DNA of 64,000 bases. It comes from Linanthus parryae (taxonomy: Eukaryota; Streptophyta; Magnoliopsida; Ericales; Polemoniaceae). The notes below the pieces were generated by a model. It was not told the DNA's origin and searched no databases. It saw only the letters and a program-made list of their open reading frames with translations. This document shows, one piece after another, positions 34,188 to 45,872 of this stretch; within the stretch, counting starts at the first letter, position 1, and every line of letters begins with the position of its first letter. Both the position numbers and the translations under genes were made by a program. The DNA lies in the NCBI GenBank assembly GCA_023055425.1, contig JALGPY010000006.1, positions 88,509,935 through 88,573,934 of the forward strand, read 5' to 3'.

Positions 34188-34207
34188 GGGGGGGGGGGGG
34201 GGGGGGG
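34188..34207 (+). repeat. Poly(G) run of 20
   Basis: Twenty consecutive G residues lie in otherwise AT-rich DNA. Such runs are length-unstable, and the exact count may be a sequencing artefact. Confidence 0.9.
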
Positions 34208-34339
34208 AAGTAGCATATTGCGGAAATAAATTATCCATTAACAATGAGAACATGCCATACATAGAAAACAACATTTTAGAAAAATAAAATAAAATAAAAT
34301 AACATTGAATAAGAGTTCAATCCTCGAGCTTGGGGTCTA

Positions 34340-34811
34340 ATGGCTCCGCATTGTCCTCCTTTAGTCGTTCATCTATCGGAGCCTTTGTTGGTTCCTTGTC
34401 TGAAAGCATTGTCCCGAAATTCCCCATCTCCTCTGTATCTCTTTTTTATTTCCTGCATTACCTCGATTTTTTCGCAATATCTTCTCTCATTAGCCGAACT
34501 TCCTCAAGCCTATCTTTATTCTTATTATAAAACCTGACAGAACGCTCATCGTCACTGGTTGAATCATCATCAGATGAATCAGATATGAAAATTGGAGCAT
34601 CCTTACACGACCCTGAGAGTCCTTTGAAAGCAATGGTGACCTCAAATTCATCATCCTTGTGCTTGCGGAGGGGTTCCATTTCAACGGCTCTGTTGGGGAG
34701 GGGATTCTGATGGAGTGTTGGGGAGGGGATTTTTTGTGACTCAGTTTGAAATGGAGTTAAGAGATTAAATAGGTAAGGAAGCTTCATTAACCTACAGTTT
34801 TGGGAATTCAA
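34340..34811 (-). pseudogene. Acidic/charged ORF fragment of unknown family, probably frameshifted
   Basis: The frame 34458-34811 (117 codons) contains a basic and hydrophobic start, DDEFEVTIAFKG, then an acidic serine cluster (ISDSSDDDSTSDDE) and a charged helix (NKDRLEEVRLMREDIAK). A change within the six-A run just after that helix would continue the frame as EVMQEIKKRYRGDGEFRD, ending near 34340. This suggests one older frame broken by an indel. The composition looks like real protein, not noise. I do not recognise the family. The Athila-type element starts immediately upstream on this strand (34830). Confidence 0.45.
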
Positions 34812-34829
34812 ACAATTTTAATTTAATGT

Positions 34830-36398
34830 TGACGCAAATTCTTAACGCGCTTAAATGCAAGTATACGGTCAAGTAGTAAGTGGAGTATTTTAGACTCTGA
34901 ATTATTGAACCCAAGGGAATTAGACGATTAATAGTCAATTAAGAATTAATAATATGATACTTAAGTAACCGGTAAAAAGTTTTTGATTTGAAGGTTCGTC
35001 ACACCTACAAACAAGTGACTTAAACTAAATAACAACTAAGTTAACTATTTTTCATAATTTTAAGTTTAAATGAAATTAATTGTAGTTGAAACGGTTATGG
35101 AGAGAACAAGGAAATCGATGGTCCCTAGGGTTCTTAGCAATTTCTGGATTACGGTTGAAATACTCTAGTTATGTCTAATTATACCGGGTTACACTCATCA
35201 CGCTCTTTTGTCGATCTCACATGAATCTGTGTTTCAGTTGACCTTGGGTCCTGTCGGTCCTCCTCCGTCTACTGTTACATTCTAGCTGGCTTGCTAGGCT
35301 CGCTCACCGGGTCCTGTCGGTCCACAGTTTTCACTAAGTCCTAGCCAATCCCAACAGAAACAACCAAAACTTGGTTAATCAAGTTCTTATCTCCTCTCGG
35401 TCTCAAAGAACTACAAGACTACTCACTATGCTCTTCAACGTGTCTCGATTAGTTCACTTTCGTGCAACTATCTCAATAAGTAGTACCCTACTGGTGATCA
35501 AGTCAGAATACTAAGAATAAAGCACGAGAACAAGTAAGATAACTAGAACATCGACTAGAATTGAGCATAAAGCGTGAATCAAGTCATGAAATCCGAAAAT
35601 ACTAATCAAAACCCTAGTTCTCCATCAATTGCCTAGCTTAGAGAGTTTAGCTAGACATGAAATGGTTTATCAAACTCAAAATCTCCATAATCATACTAAG
35701 AGGGGAAGATATGAGAAATCAAACAAATAAATCTTCAAGTGTTTTGAGGATCTTCGTCTTCAATCTTGTTCTCTAGTTGCTCTTGCTCTCCAAGGTGCGT
35801 GAATCCTCCAAAAAAAACGTGAATGAGTGATCTCCCCAGCTCCTAGGCCAGTTAATAGGTAATTCTCCTCACTTGTTGCCCAAAAGTTGTTAACAATTGC
35901 ATTAAAACCCCAAATTTTCGAGTGCAACTCATCAGACCGGTACCAGTCGGACTGGTCTTAGGACTAGCAGCGGGTGGTCTTCAAGCTGATTTCGCCCAGA
36001 ATTCTAAGTACAGACTGGTCTTAAGACCAGTTTACTGGTCCTAGGACCAGTTTGGGATAAAATCCTCTTTTTCTTCGCTTCTTTGGTCTTTCCTTCACCC
36101 GTCTTCCATTCCACACACCGTTCTTGAGCCTTCAAACATTCCGAAGTTCGTTTCCTCTTGCCAATGCACGTCTCCAAGCTCCCGGTTCCTGAAAAGAACA
36201 ACACAAAACATACCGGAAGATCAAATATGACAAAAATAGCTCGAAACACAAGAAACGCCCGGATTAAACAGTCGAGTCCAAATAGTCAAACATGCTCAAA
36301 ACACCTAAGAATTGGTTGATCTCTCACGTAAATGCATCTAAGTCATGAAAAAAGGTGATGAATTCTACACGGATATAACTCCTAATGTGGAGTTATCA
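34830..36398 (-). repeat. 3' LTR of the Athila/Tat-type element, with hairpin palindromes
   Basis: 1569 bp, matching 41508-43068 closely. It contains perfect palindromes ACTGGTCTTAAGACCAGT (36014-36031) and ACTGGTCCTAGGACCAGT (36034-36051), with a third, imperfect copy near 35951. Confidence 0.92.
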
Positions 36399-38999
36399 AA
36401 TATCCCCACACTCACCTATTGCGTATCCCGAGCAACAGCTCAAAATCACATCCATACTTCAACTTTCATTACACCAACGCGATATGGGCCTAGTTACTTG
36501 CATACTTTTGGAAACACCATTGCATACAAATATCAACTAGCCGACTCGACACAAACAACGACTCAACACACGACTCAACGATGCAACAAGATGATGCAAT
36601 GCAATATTATGAATCGATTCTAAATAGCACAAATGTACACAAACACCATTTTTTTTTATCTTTTTGGGTGAGCTCGAGAAATCTCAAATCATTCGAATGG
36701 GCGTGTCATCAAGCTCTCAGTCCTCTCAAGTCGCAAAACACGCAACCTAAATATGTGCAAACCGAGTGAGACTTACGTTTCTCAACTTGAAATCCCCCTA
36801 GAAAGCAGAGAGAGTTTAACGTCTCTCTCTACAAGTGACAAACCTCTCGTGCGCGCCGAAAACGGTAGAGACATCCTAGCCTAGCCTAGTGCACCATCCG
36901 ATCTTTTAATCTCTACGGGTTTATTCGGTTGAAGGCTTAGGGACGGTAGGATAGGCTTTTTAGAAGCGTGGTCCTACTTGTCGTGAAAATTCTCACCAAT
37001 AACCCCATTCTCACACACCCTCACCATGATGAATGAATACCAAGCCCAAATCTCAGAACACCGGCCCTAAATTCCCTCACCACCGGTGTCACACCGTTCT
37101 CGCGGCCACAAACGTGAAGAATCACAAGCGATCGAAGAAACTACTCGGACTTTTATTCGACGAAACTACTAAATCAAATGAACCAAACTAAAAATAACAA
37201 GCGCATCTCTTTTGTTTTCTCCTTTTCTTTTTTTTTTACCATACTATTTTCTGTTTTTTTCATATAAATAAAACATAATACAATAAAATACAGAATATCA
37301 CTAAAGACGTAAATCCGAGTAGTCCAGAATCTCGTAAAAATCAGGTGGGGATAGAAGCTGAAGTAGATGCTGAATTCTGTGAAGTAATCACCATCCCCAC
37401 ACTCTATGAAGCTCAATCTCTCTCAAAATAGACGAATATGTAATGTGAATGCGTGCCACTACCCATCCTATCTTCCGCAACACCGAAAGATGAAAGTAAG
37501 TTCATGGCACAACCTCCCATGCAAATCAATCAACCCACCCAAGTATTGCGTAAAGAATGTCACACACATGGCCTCACCTCCTCGTGATCGTGATGTATGA
37601 ACATGACTCACCGCCAAACCGAAGTGCGCTAACCATCTCAAACTAACCCTCACATCCCCTCGTAAAACAACAGAATATGAAATCCATAAGATATGTAATG
37701 AAATACACTCCCTCATCGAACCTCCCTCACTCACTCCCTCTCTCACGACTCATAGGAAAAGGCCAAACTAATCAAGTGATTTAAGTCACAATGAATGGCT
37801 CCTAGGCATAGAGGCGGCGAATAAAGGGGTAAACGGATCAATGGGTATAACTAAGTAGACCTAGGCTGTGAGACGGGCGTGAGGCCCCCATAAAACTCAC
37901 TCTCACGACTGTTCAGTTGCAACTACAAGGAGGGGTTGTCGACTACCTAAGACGCTGGTCATGCACTATAGGCTAACTACTTGAATGCCTCAAAAACAGC
38001 ACACACTTTCATATTCATTTTTTTGGTTAAGTTCAAAATGGCTTTGTCACCCGAGTTACAAACTCTCTCTATGAATTCTAAGGTTTTCTCAACTTCGGGT
38101 CAGCTTCCTCAGCTTTCCACACACCTACGCGCAGTACTACATAATCACTCACGCACCTTCATCAGTTAGCTCTCTCCACGTTCAAAATCTTATTTTTTTG
38201 CCCTTCCTCATAATTTTCAACTTTTTTCATTTTTTTCTAACTCTATATGCAAGGCTAGACACGAAAGAAGACTCGAAACTGACTCATTTTAGGTAGGTGG
38301 ACTCAATTAAGTAAACATGCAAAAATTAAACAACTAACACATATATACCCCACTAATACACACAGTACGACAATAAACTAAACACGACATGGACCACGAA
38401 TATGACACAATACGTCCTAACAAAGTTGTATGTGAAAAGGTAATGAAGACACGGACTGCCTAGTCAAAACTATACACAAACAAATATCCCAACTTAAGCG
38501 TTTCGTTTTCCTCAACGAATTTAATATAAAGTAAGAGGTATCCTCGCTTAAATGTGTAGGCGGTGGATGTTTGCAATTATCGCTCAACTGTAGAACAGAG
38601 GGAGCATGTCAGAGGTACCTTGGGTGTCGGGACCTACATGGGCACCAAAGTCGTGAAATTGCAACAAAAAGGGTCTGCGCACCATTGACAATTTCCGGAG
38701 AAGTCTCTACGCGCCCGGATTCTGATGTGCGTCAGGGATATCAACTGCAACCCACTCTACGTGTGGCACTTAAGTTATGATAGGAGCATTCCTCGACCTC
38801 GATTAATCATTGGCATGTGTTCCATAAATTCTGTGAGGCTTTTTTCGTCACTTGTTCGTGCAATCCCTAACACGCACATAAAGAAGTGGAATCCAGCGTG
38901 CCTTGTGTAGCCGTGTCCTTGCACACTGATTGAAAGAATTAGTCCACTCTCTCTCACCCATCACAATAAGATATATAGATAAATCAAAACAAAAAATAA
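36399..38999 (-). other. Interior of the Athila/Tat-type element without recognisable pol
   Basis: A complete Ty3/gypsy element would carry reverse transcriptase, RNase H and integrase downstream of protease on the minus strand. None of their hallmark motifs was seen in any frame. ORFs are short (60-92 codons) and overlap on both strands. The tract just inside the 3' LTR ends in a G-rich polypurine segment. Athila elements have a long 3' non-coding or env-like region, and this interval may be that region, with pol deleted near 39000-39300. Confidence 0.65.
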
Positions 39000-39315
39000 A
39001 ATGAAAGCATCCTACTCTACATTGGGTTGTCTCCCAAGCATCGCTTGTATTTAAGGTCGACGGTCGGACCATGTTACCTCTGCCACCTCTCGAGGGTGGT
39101 CCGGCACATTATGCCGCTTCCAGCTTAGCTTTCTTGTGTTGAATTTGAAGCACTGCTTCATGTGCGTGCACTGCTAATGGCTTATTTCTTTCCCAGTAGT
39201 CAAGTGGATCCCCTTGCGACAATTCTTGGATTTGGCGCTTCACTTGTACAGCAAATGGCACCCCTCGTTGATACTCCCATGAACACTGGGGTGACGGTTT
39301 GAAGACCCGAAAAGT

Positions 39316-39893
39316 CTATGTGTCATCATGTAACCTCATAATCAATTCTCCATTCTCTACGTCAATGAGAGTACGACCAGTCGCCAAGAATGGCCTGCTC
39401 AGAATGATTGGCACATCACCCGCTGGCATGTCTAGTATGACGAAATCAGCTGGAATTATTAGGATCACAACTCTCACAAGAACGTCTTTTATCATCCCCA
39501 TTCTCTCTTGGATGATTTATCTGCAAATTGAAGAGTGATCCAGGTTTTCGGAGGCTCCCCCACAGTTAACTTTCTGAATACCGACAACGGCATCAAATTC
39601 ACACTCGCTCCCAGATCACAGATAGCTTTTCCATTGTAGGCGTCACCCAATGTAGCTTCAATGACGAAACTACCTGGATCCTTCTTCTTCTTAGGCAGCC
39701 CATGCAAAACACATGAACTAACCTGTAAATTTAGGTTCCTTCTCTGGAACTCATCCACTGATTTCTTTCCAAGGACCGCATCCTTTATAAATCGAGCATA
39801 CTTAGGCATTTTTTGAAGTTCCTCAATCAATGGGATATTGATATGCAGTTTAGAGAAGACACTCAAAAAAACGTATGTATTCTTCTGAATCAT
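39316..39893 (-). pseudogene. Athila-type aspartic protease region, frameshifted
   Basis: The retroviral-type protease that would cut the gag-pol polyprotein. On the minus strand, 39492-39893 reads a pre-protease stretch (INIPLIEELQKMPKYARF) and KDPGSFVIEATLG. The active-site segment CDLGASVNLMP follows, carrying the Asp-x-Gly-Ala type motif, then FRKLTVGEP and LQFADKS. A frameshift then moves to 39316-39501, which continues DVLVRV, PADFVILDMPAGDVPIIL, RPFLATGRTLIDV and NGELIMR. This order is standard for Athila-group proteases. No ATG belongs to it, as it was part of a gag-pol fusion. Confidence 0.88.
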
Positions 39894-39989
39894 CCTTCTT
39901 CATCCTAGTGCGTAATGGGTATAGAAGTTCTGAAGAAGAAGGAGAAGATGAAAGTGGTACCTGAGTATGCTCCTCCTCGTCTGGTGGAG

Positions 39990-41371
39990 TCATGCCCTTT
40001 GATTGGGGGCCGTGACATGAGTCTTCACATAATCGAAGACCTCACGCTCCTTTGCTTTTGATGCTTCTGCTTTGGCATGACTCGGGTATGGAGGGTCCTT
40101 AAGTGCAATACCACTACAAGTGGTGATGGCTAGAGCATGTCCCTCAGATGTGTCAACAATGTTTCCCAGTGCTCTTCGTTCAAGTTGTTCCTTAAGATCC
40201 TTGGCTTCCGCTTGAGCCACCTGTAGTGCAACTGTAACAGAGCTGACCTGTGTGGACATGTCCATCATGTGCTGAGACATTGTCTTTATTATCCCTGTCA
40301 TCTCGGTCAACTTTGAAGGTGGTACTGGCTGCTGGTGATGCATCTCTGAAACATTTGCTTCATGCACTGCCTCTACCGCATTCACCTGAACCGTGTTATA
40401 TGACATTGAGCTATTCTTCATCAGTTCTTGTTGCTTGTATTCATAATCCCAACTCCCATCTTGCTCAACCACACGTCTCATTATTCCATATGATCCCTCC
40501 AAGTTGCATTTGAACAAAATATTTCCCCCAGCTTCTCTGTCGATCTTGTCTTTGTTAAGCGCTCCAAGTGCATCATAGAAGACTTGGATGATATGGGCTT
40601 TGTCAATGCCATGGTTAGGTCATTTACGTAGCAAGCAGTTGAGACACTCCCATGCTTTGACCATAGATTCATGCTGCTTTTGCATGAATGACCAAATCTC
40701 GTTTTGTAGCTGAAACATGCGTGAGATGGGAAAATATTTACCCATGAATTGGGAGGCACACTCTTCCCATGTCTTAATTGATCTGGATGGCAAAGAATCT
40801 AACCAATCCACAGCATCTCCTTTGAGACAATGAGGGAAGAGCATCAGTTTTATTGCTTCAGAAGTGATCCCATTGTAACGGATTAGCCCACAACGGCTCT
40901 GAAATCTCCCAACTAATGCATGTGGGTATTCCTCAGGTGTACCAGGTGCACTGTTCCAGAGAGAATTGAATTGTGCCAAACTTGAGGCAGAAGCTTTCTG
41001 CCTGAATTGGTGGCACCACAATTGCTGGCTCCCTTCTTTTAAGATCCGCCTCAAATGCTTGGATTATTGCTCTTCCAGAATGATTATAAGGCATTGAGGT
41101 CGAGTGCGGTCTAGATGTTGCCTCCATAGCTTTCTCTACGGTTGCAGCTACCATAGCTTGCAGCTGCTCCGTCGTGAGGCTAAGCTGGACTCAATAGAAT
41201 TTGATCAATCCTTTTTTCTGTCGTTAAGGTGGAGAACTGAACCAAGAATTCTCTTTCTTCATCATCAATCGAATCACTATTCGCGACCCAGGATTCTATT
41301 TTATCATCAATCCAATCCCCGTTCACGTTTTTTCTTTTTCTTATCAATGAATAGATCTCTTTTTCTGCCAT
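39990..41371 (-). pseudogene. Athila-type gag, broken by several frameshifts
   Basis: Gag is the structural capsid/nucleocapsid precursor. The likely start is [15 protein letters not shown] at 41371. The frame then shifts to LTTEQLQAMVAATVEKAMEA (near 41160-41100), and again to a retrotransposon gag core (40620-40990) with SRCGLIRYNGITSEAIKL, LFPHCLKGDAVDWLDSLP, TWEECASQFMGKYFP and MVKAWECLNCLLRK. After another shift, 39990-40517 gives GGNILFKCNLEGSYG and a coiled-coil-like tail (SVTVALQVAQAEAKDLKEQL). These motifs match the Athila gag pattern (RYNG, LFPFSL, WLNSLP, TWxEL). No zinc knuckle was seen. Confidence 0.88.
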
Positions 41372-41480
41372 CGCTACCTGAGAAAACAACACTAGCACAC
41401 CCGTGACGTATACAGATAGTAACAAAAAGATAATAAAAGAAGTATCCAAAATTAATTTTTTACTAAACTAATAAACCGTT

Positions 41481-41505
41481 ACTTCCCCGCCAACGGCGTC
41501 AAAAA
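41481..41505 (-). other. Primer-binding site, tRNA-Asp type
   Basis: On the minus strand, just inside the 5' LTR, TTTTGACGCCGTTGGCGGGG resembles the TGGCGCCGTTGCCGGGGA primer site used by Athila elements, with a few mismatches. It fixes the minus orientation. Confidence 0.72.
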
Positions 41506-41507
41506 CT

Positions 41508-43068
41508 TGACGCGAATTCTTAACGCGCTTAAACGCAAGTATACGGTCAAGTAGTAAGTGGAGTATTTTAGAATTTGAATTATCGAACCCGAGGGAATTA
41601 GACGATTAATAGTCAATTAAAAATTAATAATTTGATACCTAAGTAACCGATAAAAAGTGTTTGATTTGAAGGTTCGTCACCCACAAACAAGTGACTTAAA
41701 CTAAATAACAACTAAGTTAACTATTTTTTATGAGTTTAAGTTTAAAAGAAATAAATTGTGGTTGATACGGTTATGGAGAGAACTAGGCAATTGATGGTCC
41801 CTAGGTTTCTTAGCAATTTCTAGATTACATTTCAACCACTCTAGTTATGTCTACTTATACCGGGTTACACTCATCACGGTCTTCTGTCGATCTCACATGA
41901 ATCCGTTTGAGTTGACCTTGGGTCCTGTCGGTCCACCTCCATCTACTGTTACGTTCTAGCTAGCTTGCTAGGATCGCTCATAGGGTCCTGCCGGTCCAGC
42001 GTTTTCACTAAGTCCTATCCAATCCCAACAGAAACAGCCCACACTGGGTTAATCAAGTTCTTATCTCCTCTCAATCTCAAAGAACTACAAGACTACTCAC
42101 TATGTTCTTTAACGCGTCTCGATTAGTTCACTTTCTTGAAACTATCTCAACAAGTAATACCGTATGGGTGATCAAGACAAGAATAATAAGAATAAAGCAC
42201 AAGAACGAGTAATATAACTAGAACACCAACTAGAATTGAGCATAAAGCGTGAATCAAGTCATGAAATTCGGAAAATACTAATCAAACCCCTAGTTATCCA
42301 TCAATTTCCTAGCTTAGAGAGTTTAGCTAGACATGAAATAGTTTATCAAAATCTCCATAATCATACTAAGAGTGGAAGAAATGAGGAATCAAACGAATAA
42401 ATCTTCTAGTGTTGCGATGATCTTCGTCTTCAATCTTGCTCTCTAGTTGCTCATGCTCTCCAAGGTGCGTGAATCCTCCAAAAAACGTGAATGAGTGATC
42501 TCCCCAGCTCCTAGTTCATTTAATACGTAATTCTCCTAATTTTTTGCCCAAAAGTTGTTAACAATTTCATTAAAACCCCCAAATTTTCGAGTGCAGCTCA
42601 TCAGACTGGTCTTAGGACCAGTCGAACTGGTCTTAGGACCACCAGCGGGTGGTCTTCAAGCTGATTTTGCCCAGAATTTTAAGTACAGACTGGTCTTAGG
42701 ACCAGTTTACTGGACCAGTCTGGGATAAAATCCTCTTTTTCTTCCTTTCTTTGGTCTTTCCTTCACCCCTCTTCCATTCCACACACCGTCTTGAGCCTTC
42801 AAACATTCCGAAGTTCGTTTCCTCTTTCCAATGCACGTATCCAAGCTCCCGGTTCCTGAAAAGCATAACACGAAACATATCGGAAGATCAAATGTGACAA
42901 AAATAGCTCGATATTACTAAATAAACTCCGGGATTAAACAATTGAGTCCAAATACTCAAACATGCTCAAAACAAATAAGATTTGGTCAATATCTCACGTA
43001 AATGCATCTAAGTCACGCAAAAAGGTGATGAATTCTACACGAATATAACTCCTAATGTGGTGTTATCA
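41508..43068 (-). repeat. 5' LTR of the Athila/Tat-type element
   Basis: 1561 bp, collinear with 34830-36398. It repeats the ACTGGTCTTAGGACCAGT hairpin motif at 42605-42622 and 42689-42706, with partial copies near 42626 and 42709. Confidence 0.92.
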
Positions 43069-43699
43069 AGTGTTCCTTGGTGGGTTTAACTAGGTAGTGG
43101 TTTATAGGTTCATTATGAGGCATCATGTTTGTGGGTGGTTGTGCTTTATAGGTTCATGATGAGGCAGTCTCAGGAATGCGAACTGTTTCAGTGGTGGAAA
43201 TGGAAAGTCATTGAATAGTACTAATTCAAATAAAAATATAGAAGAACATGATCAGTAGGTTTTTTAACGTCTACTCTATCTTCATCTATAATTTTCCAAA
43301 GGAGGAACGAGGTTCAACATGAACAGAGAATTGTGATGTAATAATTAGGGCATTGATTTAGGATGTCTGGTGTCATTTCCTAATATTTGGCTGCTGAACT
43401 TTTTTCTTCTTTGGATTTATGAGTTGGTTGATCTCGTGCATAGAATGTAGTATTCACAAAAACATGCCCAGAAACACGTTGGTTTCGTGATTCCCTCGTC
43501 TCGTACAATTTTCAATAATCGATATTTAATATTTTCTCCTTTGTTTGAAATCTCAGAATCGGATATTGGAGATGACGTTGCAGCACTCCATTTGCAGTAT
43601 CAGCACATCACTACAGCAACAGCTCATCCTTTTTTTAATCCAGATTGGCAATGCACAGTTCTTGGCCAGGTTTTGAGATACGGTGTGGTAAATGCATTG
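43069..43699 (+). other. Strip between two LTR elements, with a local duplication
   Basis: Contains GGTTTATAGGTTCATTATGAGGC near 43099 and a repeat of it near 43143 (CTTTATAGGTTCATGATGAG), plus the coding-like exon listed separately. The remainder looks like intron or intergenic DNA. Confidence 0.5.
43555..43669 (+). CDS. Coding-like exon of unknown gene
   Basis: A frame beginning after an acceptor-like TTTGAAATCTCAG and ending CTTGGCCAG|GTTTTGAG (donor-like) translates as ESDIGDDVAALHLQYQHI followed by TTATAHPFFNPDWQCTVLGQ. The amino-acid texture (no repeats, mixed aromatic and polar residues) is that of a real protein. I do not recognise the family. The Sirevirus inserted 30 bp after the exon, and the Athila-type element lies 0.5 kb before it, so if this is part of a gene, its introns are filled with retroelements or the gene is broken. 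It could also be a captured fragment. Confidence 0.42.
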
Positions 43700-44953
43700 T
43701 GTTAACTCAACTCATGTTTCAAAGCCTTGAAAATGGTTTCAAAGCAGTGTTGAACTAGGGGGAGTTCGTCTCCTAGGTTTTAAACTGCAATTTTTGTGTG
43801 ATGAAAGACAAATTATTTGTGCTTGCTAAAGTTCTATTTTGTAGGAAATATTTCTTAACTATATGTACAGGGTTACCAAACAAGTACTTATATTTTGTGT
43901 TTACTTGTTGTTAGATAGTTTCTGTTCTAACTGTTTTTTGCAGGTTTAAAGCTTTGAAATGCTTTTCAAAGCATTGAAATTCTCTGAATTTTTAGCCTGA
44001 AATTCCTGTACGCGGGATTGCCAAACATGTCTCTAGAACTTTGCTATTTCTATGGGATTTGTTAAAAAACTGTCTCAAGATTGCAGGTTGTGCTCAAAAT
44101 CAGTGTAGAAAATCAAGCTCATATCTGTTGGAAAATAGATGTTGAAGAGTGGAGAATCTGTTGAGGATTTTTAGGGATTCTATTGTATTAATTATGGTAA
44201 CTATTGGAGAAACTCTTTAAAGTCAAAGAGACTGACTGCAGAGGAAGAGATATAGTGACACAGAAAGACACATTCGGATTGAGAGAGCAACAAGGAAGCA
44301 TATCAAGTCATCATTCAATGCATTCCAGACTCAGAAGAACACTTCCAACCTTTCTAGCTTCTTAGTCTTCACAGTGTTCCTCTATTTCTGCTTAAACCGT
44401 TAATTCAATAGATAGCTTTGTCTTCTATATTCCGTTCTCGTTAAGTTGTTCAAAAGGAACAACAGAGAATCTTACTGTATCAAGTAGTTGAAGTTGTACT
44501 AGATAGGTTAAAGAGAACCACGCGCTGGTATAAGAGTAAGGAAATTCTTAGGCTTGAAATCTAGTTCTTAACTTGTGATAAATAAGAAGTTGTAGAAATC
44601 CTAGAGGGATCAGATCCCTCGGGCAAAGGGTAGGTCTTTTGGAGGCCGAACATCGTAACAAATACTTGTGCCTTTCTCTTTACATTTCAGTACTTTACTT
44701 GCTTACAAACTGTTTCAACACAGGAAAGGTTGAAGTCTTTTAAAAGTATTTCAAGGCCTTGAAAACTCTCAGTAGCTTTTAATTTGTCAGTTTCAGTTCA
44801 AAGCTTTGAAACTGATTTCAAAGATTTAAAAATCTTCAAATCTTCTCTGCTTCTTTCTAAACCACCATTTTTAGCAAAAGTTGCATACTCTATGAAATCC
44901 CCCCTCTTCGAGAGTATATTGGATCTTGTCTTAGTACCTACTTACAGACTTCA
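43700..44953 (+). repeat. 5' LTR of the Sirevirus-like element
   Basis: 1254 bp. It shares with the 3' LTR the CAAAGCYTTGAAA-type motifs, the GAGGGATCAGATCCCTC palindrome (44603-44622) and a C-rich CCCCCC tract near its end. Divergence from the 3' LTR is visible to the eye, so the insertion is not recent. Confidence 0.92.
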
Positions 44954-44954
44954 T

Positions 44955-44966
44955 TTGGTAACACAT
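44955..44966 (+). other. Degenerate primer-binding site
   Basis: TGGTAACACATC just after the 5' LTR matches the initiator tRNA site TGGTATCAGAGC at 9 of 12 positions. It is in the right place but decayed. Confidence 0.6.
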
Positions 44967-45125
44967 CTTGTATCACTGTTTAGATCTAACAATCTTGTGA
45001 TCATGAGTAATGTAGGTGACGGTGGTTTCTCACAGGGAAGAGCAGCAAACAGACCTCCTCTATTTTGTGGAGATAATTGTGTGAACTTGAGATCTCTGAT
45101 GAAGATGTTCATCATAGATCAAGAC

Positions 45126-45872
45126 ATGGAGCTGTGGTCTATCATTCAGAATGGACCCCATACCTTCTATACATAAAGAGAGGGGATTAAAACTCACAAA
45201 TCCGAAGACTCTCTTTCTACTACTGAATTAGATAAGGTTTCTAAGATTTGTAGAGATATGAACTTATTGTATTGTGCTTTGAATGCAGATGAGTTTAACA
45301 TGATATCAACTTGCAAGAGTGCAAAGAAAATATGGGACAAATTGATGGTGACTTTTGAAGGAACCATCTAAGTCAAGCAGAATAATATTAATATCTTTTT
45401 GAGAAAATATGAGATATTTAAGATGAATACTGATGATTCAATCAAGGACATGTTCAAGAGATTCACTGACATAGTCAACAACCTGGAATCCTTGGGAAAA
45501 TCATTCTCAAGTGAAGAGAAAGTCAGGAAGATACTGAGAAGTCTTACTAAAGCAAAATGGGAACCAAAGACAATAACAATTGAAGAGGCTCAGGATATGT
45601 GTACTCTTCAGCTAGATGACTTCCAGGGAAAGCTCCTCACTCATGAAATTACCATGACTGAAGTGGTGGAGAACTCTCTGTAAGTGTCGAGAATCAGGCT
45701 TTCAAATCTAAAGAGAGTGAACAGATTCAAATCCTTGAAAAGGAGGAAGATGATGAACATCATTTTGCACTGATTTCCAAAGCCTTGACCAGAATCCTCA
45801 AAAGTAAGAAAACCATTGGAAACGAGGACTATGGTAGAGACAGATCTAGATCATCAAGCGGAAAGGACTACA
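45126..45872 (+). repeat. First copy of the gag tandem duplication
   Basis: Starts ATGGAGCTGTGGTCTATCAT and ends AAAGGACTACA. The next base begins copy two (AATGGAGTTGTGG). The copies differ by few substitutions and a 4-base deletion in copy two within a CTCTTTCTACTACT-type run, so the duplication is much younger than the LTR split or was homogenised. Confidence 0.9.

Larger units (their letters stand above)
34830..43068 (-). mobile_element. Athila/Tat-type Ty3/gypsy LTR element with gag and protease but no pol
   Basis: LTRs at 34830-36398 and 41508-43068 read, on the minus strand, TGATAAC...GCGTCA. Flanks AATGT (34825-34829) and AGTGT (43069-43073) are a near-perfect 5-bp duplication. Next to the right LTR, the minus strand reads TTGACGCCGTTGGCGGGGAA, close to the tRNA-Asp primer site of Athila elements. 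G-rich GTGTGGGGATATT abuts the left LTR as a polypurine tract. The 5.1-kb interior encodes a frameshifted gag (39990-41371) and an aspartic protease (39316-39893). No reverse transcriptase, RNase H or integrase motif was seen in the remaining 2.6-2.9 kb. It must have moved with enzymes from a relative. Confidence 0.92.
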
